64,000 bases of DNA. Origin: an uncultured Pelosinus sp. GTDB taxonomy: Bacteria; Bacillota; Negativicutes; UMGS1260. Each line of letters opens with the position of its first letter. Within the stretch, counting starts at the first letter, position 1. The position numbers and the translations under genes were made by a program. This document shows, in pieces, positions 43,963 through 53,733 of the stretch. Location: positions 54,832 to 118,831 of the forward strand of contig URQW01000002.1 of NCBI GenBank assembly GCA_900550105.1, read 5' to 3'. The notes below the pieces were generated by a model that searched no databases, was not told the origin of the DNA, and saw only the letters and a list, made by a program, of their open reading frames with translations.

Positions 43963-44523
43963 ATGAAACTTCCTGTACGTGATATGATCCTCATTGCTTT
44001 ATTTGCTGCCTTTACAGCGGTCGGCGCTTTTACTAAAATTCCAACTCCCATTGTCCCCTATACGCTGCAATTCTTATTCTGTGCCTATGCCGGTTTGTTG
44101 CTTGGTTCAAGAAACGGCGCTTATTCACAGCTTCTCTATGTAGCGCTCGGCCTAATCGGAATTCCCGTTTTTGTAAATGGCGGTGGCCCTGCTTATGTAT
44201 TGCAACCGACCTTCGGCTATCTAGTCGGATTTATACTCTGCGCTTTCATCATTGGTAAATCAACCGAAGGATTCACAGGCAGACCCTCTTTTTTGCGTCT
44301 CTTTAGCGGTATTTTACTAGGGCTCGCTTGTCTGTATCTCATCGGCGTCACCTATCTTTACGGCATTGTAAATTTATATCTCCACAAAGAAATGGCTGTA
44401 TTAAAAGCAATTGCTGTAGGGTTCACACCATATATTTTGCCGGATCTTCTTCTTAGTATCATCATTGCTTACAGTGGTACTAAAATTATACCGATCTTAA
44501 ACAGTCTGGGGCTTCGTCGCTAG
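43963..44523 (+). CDS. bioY: Biotin transporter BioY (substrate-binding S component)
   Basis: 186-residue hydrophobic protein with about six transmembrane helices. BioY family motifs are seen: RDMILIALFAAFTAVGAFTKIP, QFLFCAYAGLLLG, YVALGLIGIPVF and GPAYVLQPTFGYLVGF. It binds biotin and works with the shared ECF energy-coupling module encoded elsewhere. A BirA operator in its promoter confirms the assignment. A perfect terminator follows. Confidence 0.95.
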   Translation: MKLPVRDMILIALFAAFTAVGAFTKIPTPIVPYTLQFLFCAYAGLLLGSRNGAYSQLLYVALGLIGIPVFVNGGGPAYVLQPTFGYLVGFILCAFIIGKSTEGFTGRPSFLRLFSGILLGLACLYLIGVTYLYGIVNLYLHKEMAVLKAIAVGFTPYILPDLLLSIIIAYSGTKIIPILNSLGLRR

Positions 44524-44552
44524 ATCCTACCATAAATTACTGTCGATTCAAA

Positions 44553-44593
44553 ACAGAAAGGGGAATGGAAAAATAATCCATTCCCCTTTCTGT
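44553..44593 (+). terminator. Terminator of bioY
   Basis: ACAGAAAGGGGAATGGA and its exact complement form a 17-bp stem with a seven-base loop. No long T-run follows, so it may act mainly as a 3' stabiliser. Confidence 0.75.
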
Positions 44594-44656
44594 GGTGTTC
44601 AGCCGACAAAGAGCGTGATAAAATAAGGGAAGTAAGATTTCTTCAGGAGGCAGTAT

Positions 44657-46171
44657 ATGACAGAAAGTGTAGCAGTTATCGATCTTGGCTCCAACTCAGC
44701 GCGTCTTGTCATTTCGAATATTTACCATAATGGCGCCTACAATCTTGTATACAATCAAAAAGAATCGGTCCGGCTCAGCGAAGGCATGGAAAAAGACAAT
44801 TGCCTGCAGCCTGCAGCAATAGAGCGAGCGATTCGCACCTTAAACGCCTTTGCCCACATGTGTCAAATTCACAAAGCGGACAAGATTATTGCCGTAACTA
44901 CGGCAGCAGTACGCAATGCCCGCAACGGACAGGAATTTATCCAACTCGTAAAAGACAAAACAAACATTGATTTAGAAATTATCAGCGGCGAAAAAGAAGC
45001 CAAAATCGGTAGTATTGCCGTCACCAATACAATTGATATTCGCGATGCGCTGCTCTTTGATCTTGGCGGTGGTAGTACGGAACTTACCCTGATCCGCGAT
45101 CATAAGGTAGTCGAATTAATCAGCATTCCTTTTGGCGCCATTACTTTGACGGAAAAATTCAAAACCCAAGACAAAGTATCAAACGAAAACCTTACGGCCT
45201 TAACGGAATACATCAAAAAGACCTTTGCCGCCATCCCCTGGCTGCAAAATCTGAAACTCCCTCTTGTGGGCATTGGCGGCACCGCTCGTAACATTGCCAA
45301 AATGGACCAGAGACAGAAAAACTATCCCTTCCCGAAAATCCACAATTATCGTATGGGGATGATTTCTTTTGAAAATCTCTGGCAAACGTTGATTCGTACA
45401 AATCTCAATCAGCGACGCAAGCTGCCGGGTCTCAGCAGCGAACGGGCCGATATTATTATTGCTGGCATCAATATTGTAAAAACCTTGTTTGAGGTGTCTG
45501 CCGGAACGCAATTTATTGTCAGCGGCAGCGGTCTGCGCGAAGGATTGTTCATGCACTACTATCTGCAGCGGGAAAATCAGCCTGACGTTCTGCCTGACAT
45601 TCTAATGCACAGCACGCGCAATATGTTGCTCTTTTATAAAGGGAATACCCTCCATGCCTACCACGTCTCTTATCTAGCTTTGAGCCTCTTTGACGGCTGG
45701 AAGGATCTCTTGCAGCTTACCGGACGTGAACGCACTTTATTAAAGGTTGCCGCATTTCTCCATGATATCGGCATAACGATCAATTACTATGATCATACGC
45801 GCCACACAGCCTACCTCGTAGAAAACGCCCGTCTATTTGGCCTGACCCACCGCGAACAAATGCTTGTTGCCGTTGTAGCTGGCTGGCATCACGGCATGAG
45901 CGGCAAAGCCGTTCGCCGCAATTATTATGAATTTCTTGATGAAGCAGATTGGAGCACAGCTCGCAAGCTCGCTTTACTGCTCTCTCTGGCGGAAAGCCTT
46001 GACGAAACGCAAATGCATCGCATCCAAAGTGTCAGCGCCACTATCGAGAACGATAAAGCCAAACTGACGCTTAAGACGTTCGAAGAAGATGCGCTGATTG
46101 AACGACAATCCGCGGAGAAACACACCAAGTGGTTCCGTAAAGAGATGCAAATTCCGCTAATTATTGAATAA
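44657..46171 (+). CDS. Exopolyphosphatase/guanosine pentaphosphatase (Ppx/GppA) with HD domain
   Basis: 504 residues. The Ppx/GppA domain has intact phosphate loops VAVIDLGSNSARLVI and LFDLGGGSTEL, the middle segment LVGIGGTARNIAKM, and a C-terminal HD domain with AAFLHDIGITINYYDHTRHTAY (metal ligands, shown in part) and AGWHHGMSG. It should release phosphate from polyphosphate or convert pppGpp to ppGpp. It is the full-activity counterpart of the degenerate paralogue that precedes ppk and is transcribed away from it. Ribosome binding site CAGGAGG. Confidence 0.92.
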   Translation: MTESVAVIDLGSNSARLVISNIYHNGAYNLVYNQKESVRLSEGMEKDNCLQPAAIERAIRTLNAFAHMCQIHKADKIIAVTTAAVRNARNGQEFIQLVKDKTNIDLEIISGEKEAKIGSIAVTNTIDIRDALLFDLGGGSTELTLIRDHKVVELISIPFGAITLTEKFKTQDKVSNENLTALTEYIKKTFAAIPWLQNLKLPLVGIGGTARNIAKMDQRQKNYPFPKIHNYRMGMISFENLWQTLIRTNLNQRRKLPGLSSERADIIIAGINIVKTLFEVSAGTQFIVSGSGLREGLFMHYYLQRENQPDVLPDILMHSTRNMLLFYKGNTLHAYHVSYLALSLFDGWKDLLQLTGRERTLLKVAAFLHDIGITINYYDHTRHTAYLVENARLFGLTHREQMLVAVVAGWHHGMSGKAVRRNYYEFLDEADWSTARKLALLLSLAESLDETQMHRIQSVSATIENDKAKLTLKTFEEDALIERQSAEKHTKWFRKEMQIPLIIE

Positions 46172-46178
46172 CGCCTCA

Positions 46179-46225
46179 GACTCCTACCCATTCGCCTAAA
46201 CCGGCGAAACGGTAGGAGTCTTTTT
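46179..46225 (+). terminator. Terminator of the ppx/gppA gene
   Basis: GACTCCTACC and GGTAGGAGTC enclose CGCC/GGCG; five T follow. Confidence 0.92.
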
Positions 46226-46364
46226 ATGGTCGCTAAGCATAAATACAAAATATTCCTGGATATACTGACAACAAGAGCCGCTCTTGACTCACATACACAC
46301 ACAACTACTTATAAAAACCAAAGTGAACAGCGGATTCGCCATGAAATAAAGGAGCGTATGCATC

Positions 46365-47471
46365 ATGACCTCTTGTTTAAGCAACTGGCCCCTGCTCTTA
46401 CGCCTAATCGGGCAAAATTTTCCCCTCGTCAAACAAAAATTAGCTTTTTGGCAAAAAAGCGCCTGCGAGCAATTAGAACCCCGCTTGCGCCACGAAGCGC
46501 TTAGCAGTTTACGGCAAAAGCAATTTCACTGTCTTGGCGGCAGTGTCTTCAGTCTTTATCCTGGTGTAAAGCGCCAAGAACTTACCGAATTTATTGTGGC
46601 TTTTCAAACGATCAGCGACTACCTTGATAACTTATGCGACCGTCTTGGCCCCATGGAAGCAAAATGCTTTGCCCAGCTGCATGAAGCCATGTTACGAGCC
46701 GTCACGCCAAAAGCGCCACAGATCGACTACTACGCTTTGTATCCCATTACATGCGACCGGGGCTATCTCTATGACCTTGTCTCAGCCTGTCAAAAAGTTT
46801 TGTCGAACCTGCCTGCCTACGACCAGGTTCAACAAGATGTCTATGAATTTACCAGACTGTATGTCGAACTGCAGACCTATAAGCATTTAACCGTGGGAAA
46901 ACGGGAACCAGCGCTGACTGCCTGGAATGAGCAGCACAGCAACACTTATCCTGAATTGATTGGCTATGAATTTGCCGCAGCAGCGGGTTCTACATTAGCA
47001 ATTTTTTATCTTTGCGCTTTAGCATCACAGCCCGCCTTACCGCGAGAAAAAATCACAGCTGCTAAAACACTCTATTTCCCCACCATTTGTGCACTCCATA
47101 TTTTACTAGACTATTATATTGATAGAGAAGAAGACCGCTTGCATAATGACTTGAATTTTTTCAGCGCCTATGATTCACTTCTCCAGGGCGAAAAACGACT
47201 TCACTTCTTCGTAACCGAAGCGTACCGCCAAACAGAATCGCTCCAGACAATGATGGCTATAACCCCGTCATCATTGTCCGTCCCACTATCCCGTAAAGAA
47301 ATCTTATTTACGAAAACAGTAATCAGCGGCTTGCTTGCTCTCTATTTGTCGGATGAAAAAATCAGCACAAAACAAGAAAAAGCGCTGCGCAGCAAGCTGC
47401 TCAGCGCCTCTTCCGAAGCTAAATTCTTTTATTATCTTTGTTTAATACTGCGTCGCTGCCATAAACTTTAG
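46365..47471 (+). CDS. DUF2600 family terpene synthase (YtpB-like)
   Basis: 368-residue protein of the family of Bacillus YtpB, tetraprenyl-beta-curcumene synthase, a class IB terpene synthase acting on C35 prenyl diphosphate. Visible features are LGGSVFSLYPGV, an Asp-rich motif SDYLDNLCDR (about residues 84-93), the helix LIGYEFAAAAGSTLAIF and a second acidic cluster LLDYYIDREEDR. These metal-binding motifs are intact. No cyclase of the squalene-hopene type is near. The ATG at 46365 lies behind AAAGGAG (AAATAAAGGAGCGT). Its 3' end overlaps the convergent dinB gene by 53 bp. Confidence 0.88.
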   Translation: MTSCLSNWPLLLRLIGQNFPLVKQKLAFWQKSACEQLEPRLRHEALSSLRQKQFHCLGGSVFSLYPGVKRQELTEFIVAFQTISDYLDNLCDRLGPMEAKCFAQLHEAMLRAVTPKAPQIDYYALYPITCDRGYLYDLVSACQKVLSNLPAYDQVQQDVYEFTRLYVELQTYKHLTVGKREPALTAWNEQHSNTYPELIGYEFAAAAGSTLAIFYLCALASQPALPREKITAAKTLYFPTICALHILLDYYIDREEDRLHNDLNFFSAYDSLLQGEKRLHFFVTEAYRQTESLQTMMAITPSSLSVPLSRKEILFTKTVISGLLALYLSDEKISTKQEKALRSKLLSASSEAKFFYYLCLILRRCHKL

Positions 47472-48600
47472 CCTGCGCCCGACTAACGATCGCTGAGCCA
47501 AAGCGTTCCTTTAAGGAATCGGTTACAGCAGCGATTTTTTCCTGTCGCTGATTGGTCTGAAACAAATCAAAAGGCCGACTTCCCGTAAGATGCGATACGG
47601 TAACACCTAATAATCGCACAGGCTGTAATATCTTTAATTTATTTAGTAAATCCACTGCCGTCTGATAAATCTCTTCATCCAGCGAAAAAGGCTCGATCGT
47701 TTTGCTGCGCGTCACCGTCTCGAAGGACGGATAGCGAACTTTAATCGTTACTGTCCTGGCAAACAGGCGTTCCTGCCGCAGCTGCCAACCTACATCTTCC
47801 GCTAACGCCAAAAGATAGCTAAACAATTCGTCTGGCCCGGTTATATCCTCAGAAAAAGTAATTTCCCGACCAATAGAGGCCGCTTCCCGGTGCGGCTCTA
47901 CTGGCCGATCATCAATGCCCTGCGCCAAGGTAATCAGCTTAGTCGAAAAATCGCCAAGTTCTGCCGCAAGCAGTGCGGCATCGGCTTTCGCCACATCATC
48001 AATCGTGTGAAAACCATAGCGATGCAAAATATCTGCAGTTCTTTTCCCAACACCCCAGATCCGCTCCAAAGGAAGAGCGGCAATGCTCGCCGCTTCCTCC
48101 CCCGGATAAATAACCTTAAGACCATCAGGTTTATTCATGTCAGAGGCGACTTTGGCAAGAAATTTATTGGGAGCAAGGCCCACTGACGCGACAAGTTGCA
48201 CTTCTTTCGCTATAGCTGCTTTAATTTCCTGGGCAATTGCCACTGGATCATCGTACAGAAGCTCCATGCCCGAAACCTCCAAAAAGGCTTCATCTAAGGA
48301 AAGTGGCTCAACAATGGGTGAAAAGCAAGCAAAAATTTTCCGTATCTGATGAGATGCCGCTTCATAGCGCGCAAAATCCGGTCGAAGATAAATCCCCTGA
48401 GGACAGCGGCGACGCGCCTCTGTCATAGCCATAGCCGAGTGAACGCCAAACCGCCTTGCTTCGTAGGAAGCTGTCGCCACAACACCGCGGGCGCTTAAGC
48501 CGCCTACAATAACGGGTTTACCCTGATACTCAGGATGATCTCGCTGCTCAATCGCAGCAAAGAATGCATCCATATCGACATGCATAATCCAGCGACTCAT
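47419..48600 (-). CDS. dinB: DNA polymerase IV (Y-family)
   Basis: 393-residue translesion polymerase. Catalytic acidic residues are in [15 protein letters not shown] and [14 protein letters not shown]; the [12 protein letters not shown] motif and little-finger domain follow. Near the C-terminus RPFDLFQ may be the sliding-clamp binding peptide. The ATG shares four bases with the stop of the chemoreceptor gene upstream (ATGA). Its 3' end overlaps the convergent terpene synthase gene. No LexA-like box was recognised. Confidence 0.96.
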   Translation of the reverse strand: MSRWIMHVDMDAFFAAIEQRDHPEYQGKPVIVGGLSARGVVATASYEARRFGVHSAMAMTEARRRCPQGIYLRPDFARYEAASHQIRKIFACFSPIVEPLSLDEAFLEVSGMELLYDDPVAIAQEIKAAIAKEVQLVASVGLAPNKFLAKVASDMNKPDGLKVIYPGEEAASIAALPLERIWGVGKRTADILHRYGFHTIDDVAKADAALLAAELGDFSTKLITLAQGIDDRPVEPHREAASIGREITFSEDITGPDELFSYLLALAEDVGWQLRQERLFARTVTIKVRYPSFETVTRSKTIEPFSLDEEIYQTAVDLLNKLKILQPVRLLGVTVSHLTGSRPFDLFQTNQRQEKIAAVTDSLKERFGSAIVSRAQAKVYGSDAVLNKDNKRI

Positions 48601-50312
48601 AGGTGAAATTTCTGAATGGTCTCTTGCAATTCCTGCGCTAGCAGCGCTAGGCTTTGACTACTTGCAGCAATTTCTTCCATAGAGGCGGATTGTTCCTCAG
48701 TCGAAGCGGAAATCATTTGCGCTTGTTCCATAATATTACGGCTCATCTTTTCTACATCATGAACATATTGATCAATTTTGACTGTACCCTTGCCCATTTC
48801 CTGGCGCATCTGAATGGACTCTTGATTAAGCGTTACTACCTGACGCACAAGCGTGCTGATATTTTCAAAGGCGCTGCCAGTCTGCTTGATCACTTCCGAT
48901 CCCTGCTTCGCTTCCTGCGTGCCTTCCTTCATAACAATGACGGCCTGCTGTGTATCAGCTTGAACCGATCGTATGAGATCAGCAATTTGTTTCGCTGCCT
49001 CCTGAGACTGTTCTGCTAGCTTTCTTACTTCCTCAGCCACCACGGCAAAGCCTTTTCCTTGTTCACCGGCCCGTGCGGCTTCAATTGCGGCATTGAGCGC
49101 CAAAAGATTCGTCTGACCGGCAATGCCGGCAATCGTATCAACAATATTACCGATTTCCTGAGACCGTTCGCCCAGCTTTTCAACCACACCAGCTGAATGA
49201 TTTACGGAAGATTCAATGCGTCCCATCTGATCCACCGCGGTTTCTACCAGACGATTGCCTTCTTCTGATGCCGCCGCCGTTTCCTCAGATACTTTCGTAA
49301 TCGTTACAGCCTTCTCACCGACGGCTTTACGCATTTCACCTGTTTCTACAATAAGTCTTAGCGTTTCTTCCACTTTGTCAGCCTGCTGTTGGGCCGCCGC
49401 AGCCGTTTCCGAAGTCGAGCCGGCAACTTGGGTCACTACATCAGCGGACTGCTGAGCGCCTGCAGTTAGCTCTTCCGAAGAAGCAGCAACTTGCTGGGCC
49501 GAGTGAGAAGCCATGCGAATCAGCTCCCGCAGATTTTTCAGCATAACATTGACAGCCACGGCCACTTGGCCTGATTCATCGCGCGACTGAATGGCAAGAT
49601 CAGAAACACTTAAATCGCCTTTGGCCACAGCTTCAACAACGGTTACAACCTGCTGCAGCGGTTTTACAATCAAACTGCGAATCAGCCAACCTACGGCGAC
49701 AATGAGGATAAAGGACAAGATATTTAATGCGACCATCAAGAAGGTGGCTGTTTTCTCTTGCTGAGAATTTCGTTCCGCTGCCTCTGCCGCCTTCTTTTCG
49801 GTATAATGGGCTAGTTCCTCAAGTTTTTCACTAAAAGCATGAGCATGAATCTGAACCTTACCTGTATATAAAACATAAGCTTCTTGATTTTTATTCTGCA
49901 TAGCTAGGTCAATGACCGGACCCCGGCCATCACGATAATTTTGCAGACTCTGTTTTACATCTTGCAAAGCGGCCTTTTCTTTTTGATCTAAGGGAAGTTT
50001 CTCGTAATTTGCTAACGTTTCATTAAACCCTTTTACCTGGGCGTCAATATCACTTTTCAATCGCTTGTTTTCTGCATCATCGGTCGTAACCATCAGCGCA
50101 AAAAGATCACTTTCAATCTGTTTGGCAGCTGTCCGGCCCGTATTCAGCCAATCAATGGCCAAAAGCTGCTCTTTATACATACTGTCAATAGCCCGGTTGG
50201 ACTGGGACAAGTAATAATAGCCGGTCAACCCGACCAGAAAGACAAAAACAACGGCAATACTAATTAGAAAAGATATTTTCTGGCCAATTTTTAGATCGCG
50301 AAAAAACTGCAT
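48597..50312 (-). CDS. Methyl-accepting chemotaxis protein
   Basis: 571 residues. A transmembrane helix at about 14-36, a periplasmic four-helix-bundle sensor (4HB_MCP, about 37-185), a second transmembrane helix (about 190-212), a HAMP domain and a long coiled-coil signalling domain with the conserved hairpin tip [20 protein letters not shown] (shown in full, 20 residues). Ligand unknown. It starts at 50312 behind AGGAG; the frame opens eight codons earlier. It shares ATGA with dinB, so the two are co-translated. Confidence 0.95.
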   Translation of the reverse strand: MQFFRDLKIGQKISFLISIAVVFVFLVGLTGYYYLSQSNRAIDSMYKEQLLAIDWLNTGRTAAKQIESDLFALMVTTDDAENKRLKSDIDAQVKGFNETLANYEKLPLDQKEKAALQDVKQSLQNYRDGRGPVIDLAMQNKNQEAYVLYTGKVQIHAHAFSEKLEELAHYTEKKAAEAAERNSQQEKTATFLMVALNILSFILIVAVGWLIRSLIVKPLQQVVTVVEAVAKGDLSVSDLAIQSRDESGQVAVAVNVMLKNLRELIRMASHSAQQVAASSEELTAGAQQSADVVTQVAGSTSETAAAAQQQADKVEETLRLIVETGEMRKAVGEKAVTITKVSEETAAASEEGNRLVETAVDQMGRIESSVNHSAGVVEKLGERSQEIGNIVDTIAGIAGQTNLLALNAAIEAARAGEQGKGFAVVAEEVRKLAEQSQEAAKQIADLIRSVQADTQQAVIVMKEGTQEAKQGSEVIKQTGSAFENISTLVRQVVTLNQESIQMRQEMGKGTVKIDQYVHDVEKMSRNIMEQAQMISASTEEQSASMEEIAASSQSLALLAQELQETIQKFHL

Positions 50313-50475
50313 ACACTTCTCTCCTGTCTCTCTCAATATTGCGGCAAACTGCCGCAGCCTTTACTTGCGCAAATTCTTCCTATTATCTTACTGTTCATCA
50401 TAACATAGCTCTATAATCGCAACAACAAAAAATCGCCTAAGTATTTAAAATACTACAAAAAGTCCTACAAAACTT

Positions 50476-51348
50476 TCAAAATTTCAAATGACCCATATAG
50501 TCAATAAAAACTTGTGCGGCCTTTGATAGGAAACGATCCTTTTTCCAGGCCAAGCCAATTTCAATTTTCATGCTTTCTGCCAAAGACACCGATTGGATTT
50601 TATGATCTTGCTGAGCAATGGCATCAAGCAAAAACGAAATCCCCACACCTTTGCCCACAAGCCCTCGTACTGTTTCAATCTGACTGGACGATAAGACGAT
50701 ATTCGGTTCAAAGCCATGCTTGCGACACTCTTCCAACACGACTTGACGGTGATAAGCATCTTCTTTAAGCAAAATAAACGGTTCTTGCTTAAGATCATCA
50801 AAAGACACAGCCGACCGTTCCGCCAAGGGATGTAGCGGCGATACGCATAAAACAATTTCCCCTGTCGTAATTGGCTGCGTTTTTAATAAAGAAGATGCGA
50901 GCGAAGTAATGACCATACCTAGATCGAGCTCATCTTTTTCAATCAGTTCCCGCACAGCAAGAGATCCTTCTTCGATCACAACAAGATTCAAGTCAGGATA
51001 TAGTTTTTGAAAACCGGCAAAAATATGGGGGAAAAGATAGGACCCAATCATGGGCGGCACGCCAAGCTTGATTCGTCCGCGCCGCAGCTCTTTATACTCG
51101 TTCATTTCCAAAACAGCATCTTGGGAGCGCTGCAAAATATCCTCAGCCCGTTCTAAAAAGACCCGGCCTTCCACGGTTAAGGTAAACTGCTTCTGACTGC
51201 GCTCAAAGAGCCGCACGCCGAGCTCTTCCTCCAGTTTTTGAATCGCCACGGAAATGGCTGGCTGCGCTACATGCAGCCGTTCTGCCGCCCGTGTCATATT
51301 ATTGAGCCGACAAACCATCTGAAAATACTCTAACTGTCGTAAATCCAT
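50476..51348 (-). CDS. LysR-family transcriptional regulator
   Basis: 290-residue regulator. The N-terminal helix-turn-helix is typical (MDLRQLEYFQMVCRLNNMT, RLHVAQPAISVAIQKLEEEL, LFERSQKQFTLT) and the C-terminal half is the periplasmic-binding-like effector domain (LGVPPMIGSYLFPHIFAGF). ATG at 51348, seven bases after GAGGTGA. It is divergent from the FabK-like and malic-enzyme genes, which it probably controls. The intergenic region is AT-rich; no unambiguous T-N11-A site could be assigned. Confidence 0.93.
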   Translation of the reverse strand: MDLRQLEYFQMVCRLNNMTRAAERLHVAQPAISVAIQKLEEELGVRLFERSQKQFTLTVEGRVFLERAEDILQRSQDAVLEMNEYKELRRGRIKLGVPPMIGSYLFPHIFAGFQKLYPDLNLVVIEEGSLAVRELIEKDELDLGMVITSLASSLLKTQPITTGEIVLCVSPLHPLAERSAVSFDDLKQEPFILLKEDAYHRQVVLEECRKHGFEPNIVLSSSQIETVRGLVGKGVGISFLLDAIAQQDHKIQSVSLAESMKIEIGLAWKKDRFLSKAAQVFIDYMGHLKF

Positions 51349-51496
51349 CAAAGAATCACCTCGCTATGGCTTAAAGTTTTCCATACATTAAAATTATTAT
51401 AACATAAAGAAAGTCTATTTCCCTTTTTTCGTCAATTCTCTTACACTAAAAGTAATCGAATGATCCCAAAACATTTACAAATAGGAGTGATGTTCT

Positions 51497-52438
51497 GTGA
51501 ATACAAAAGTTACTCGCCTCTTAGGCATCCAATTCCCACTGATTCAGGGCGCGATGGCCTGGATTTCTGAAAGAAATTTAACCTCCGCTGTCTCTAACTC
51601 TGGCGGTGCTGGCGTGATTGCGGCAGGCGGTCGCTCTGCCGACTGGGTCAGAGAAGAAATCCGCGCTACGAAAAAATTGACAGACAAGCCTTTCGGCGTA
51701 AATGTCATGTTGATGGCTCCCAATAAAGACGAAATCGTAAAGGTCATCTGCGAAGAAAAAGTCGCTTTTGTTACTCTTGGCGCTGGCAACCCGGTTCCCT
51801 TTATTGAAACATTTCACCAAGCAGGTATTAAAGCAATTCCTGTCGTCCCTAGCGTAAAATTAGCAAAACGTATTGAAGCAGCTGGCGCTGACGCCATCGT
51901 CATTGAAGGTATGGAGGCAGGCGGTCATATTGGTACGCAAACGACCATGGCGCTCCTCAGCAATGTCATCCCTGAAGTAAGTCTGCCAGTAATCGCCGCA
52001 GGCGGTATTTCTGATGGTCGGGCCATGGCAGCAGCTCTGCTCATGGGCGCTGATGGCGTTCAGATGGGTTCACGCTTTTTATTAACAGAAGAATGCACTG
52101 TTCACGACAAAGCCAAAGAAAAAATTATTGCTGCCACCGACACTGATTCGGCTGTTACAGGCTTCTCCCGCGGTCATGGTGTACGCGGTTTAAAAAATCA
52201 GTTTACTGACCGCTTCCTTGATCGGGAACGGAGCGGCGCTCCCCAAGAAGAATTGAATGATATGGCTACAGGCACGAATAAGCTAGCAGCGATTGACGGC
52301 GATGTCGAAAACGGCCTCGTACAAGTCGGGCAAAGCTTAAATCGTTTGACTAAAATCCAGCCAGTCCGAGAAGTTGTCACCGAGTTGATCGCTGAAGCTC
52401 TAGCTACGCTAAAATTAGCGCCGGAAAAAGCGAAATAA
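51497..52438 (+). CDS. FabK-like flavin enoyl-ACP reductase / nitronate monooxygenase family
   Basis: 313-residue FMN TIM-barrel enzyme. It opens with RLLGIQFPLIQGAMAWIS and has DKPFGVNVMLM, VTLGAGNP, the active-site stretch VIEGMEAGGHIG, VIAAGGISDGRAMAAALLMG and GVQMGSRFLLT. The order and wording resemble Streptococcus FabK, which reduces enoyl-ACP in fatty-acid synthesis, more than nitronate monooxygenase. No other fab genes are near, so the activity is inferred. First gene of a pair with malic enzyme, 20 nt apart. Ribosome binding site AGGAGTG. Confidence 0.85.
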   Translation: MNTKVTRLLGIQFPLIQGAMAWISERNLTSAVSNSGGAGVIAAGGRSADWVREEIRATKKLTDKPFGVNVMLMAPNKDEIVKVICEEKVAFVTLGAGNPVPFIETFHQAGIKAIPVVPSVKLAKRIEAAGADAIVIEGMEAGGHIGTQTTMALLSNVIPEVSLPVIAAGGISDGRAMAAALLMGADGVQMGSRFLLTEECTVHDKAKEKIIAATDTDSAVTGFSRGHGVRGLKNQFTDRFLDRERSGAPQEELNDMATGTNKLAAIDGDVENGLVQVGQSLNRLTKIQPVREVVTELIAEALATLKLAPEKAK

Positions 52439-52458
52439 TTGCTAAAGGAGTGATCCCC

Positions 52459-53640
52459 ATGAGTGTATATGAACGGTCTCTCGCACTCCATAAACAGGCG
52501 CGGGGAAAAATCGGGATTGTCAGTAAACTTCCCTTAAATAATCTTACAGATCTCAGCCTGGCTTACAGTCCTGGCGTAGCCGAGCCTTGCCGCCGCATCG
52601 CGGCAAACGAAGCAGAGGTCTATGACTATACTTCAAAGGGCAATATGGTAGCCGTCGTTTCTGACGGCTCCGCCGTTCTCGGCCTTGGCAATATTGGCCC
52701 AAAAGCAGCCATTCCTGTCATGGAGGGCAAAGCCATTCTTTTTAAAAATCTCGCCAATGTTGATGCGATCCCCATCTGTCTGGACACGCAGGATACGGAA
52801 GAAATTATTAAAACCGTAAAATTTCTCGCACCGACCTTTGGCGCCATTAATTTAGAAGATATTGCGGCGCCGCGCTGCTTTGAAATTGAAGCGCGTCTTA
52901 AGGCGGAGCTTGATATTCCCGTTTTTCATGATGATCAGCATGGCACCGCCATTTGCGTCTTAGCCGGTCTGATTAACGCCCATAAGGTTGTCGGCAAAGA
53001 TTTGACAGAGAGCGAAGTCGTCATTAACGGCGCCGGCGCTGCTGGTATCGCCATTGCCCGCCTCTTACTCGCCTACGGCGTCAATCGTCTTATCCTTGTC
53101 GACCGCGAAGGCATTTTACATAAAGATATGCCGCAAACGCTCTTAAATGAAGGCCACCAGGCCATTGCACCACTGACGAATCCTCAGGGAAAACAAGGAA
53201 CGCTAGCCGATGCCCTCCAAGGAGCCGATGTCTTTGTGGGCGTATCGCGGCCCAAACTGGTTACTAAAGAAATGGTCGCTTCTATGAACAGTCAGCCTAT
53301 TATCTTTGCTATGGCCAATCCCGAACCGGAAATTATGCCTGAAGAAGCGAAAGCAGGCGGCGCGGCGATCATTGGTACCGGTCGAGCTGATTTCCCGAAC
53401 ATGATTAACAACGTAGTTGCTTTCCCTGGGATTTTAAAAGGCGCTCTATCAGTAAGAGCTAGCGATATTAATCAGCATATGTGTCTTGCCGCTGCTGTCG
53501 CTATCGCCAACTGTGTAAATGCCTGCGACCTAAACGCCGAAAATATTTTTCCTGATCCGCTCAACGCAAAAATCTCTTGTCTCGTTGCCAAAGCAGTTGC
53601 TAAGGCGGCGAAGCAATCCGGCGTCGCTAGAATCGATTAA
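52459..53640 (+). CDS. NAD(P)-dependent malic enzyme (decarboxylating)
   Basis: 393-residue short bacterial malic enzyme, malate to pyruvate and CO2. Conserved parts are LAYSPGVAEPC, the catalytic Lys in GNIGPKAAIPVMEGKAILFK, FHDDQHGTAICVLAG with the metal-binding Asp residues, and the dinucleotide site VINGAGAAGIAIARLL. ATG at 52459 with AAAGGAG eight bases upstream. It could link oxaloacetate/malate from citrate breakdown to pyruvate. A strong terminator follows. Confidence 0.95.
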   Translation: MSVYERSLALHKQARGKIGIVSKLPLNNLTDLSLAYSPGVAEPCRRIAANEAEVYDYTSKGNMVAVVSDGSAVLGLGNIGPKAAIPVMEGKAILFKNLANVDAIPICLDTQDTEEIIKTVKFLAPTFGAINLEDIAAPRCFEIEARLKAELDIPVFHDDQHGTAICVLAGLINAHKVVGKDLTESEVVINGAGAAGIAIARLLLAYGVNRLILVDREGILHKDMPQTLLNEGHQAIAPLTNPQGKQGTLADALQGADVFVGVSRPKLVTKEMVASMNSQPIIFAMANPEPEIMPEEAKAGGAAIIGTGRADFPNMINNVVAFPGILKGALSVRASDINQHMCLAAAVAIANCVNACDLNAENIFPDPLNAKISCLVAKAVAKAAKQSGVARID

Positions 53641-53656
53641 TAGTCAAATAAAAATG

Positions 53657-53697
53657 ACTGCCAGCAGTCCCTGAATAAGGGTTGCTGGCAGTTTTTA
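53657..53697 (+). terminator. Terminator after the malic enzyme gene
   Basis: ACTGCCAGCA and TGCTGGCAGT with an inner CCCT/AGGG; followed by five T. Confidence 0.92.
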
Positions 53698-53733
53698 TGT
53701 CGCTTAATAATATCTGTTCTATTTTAAGCTAGT

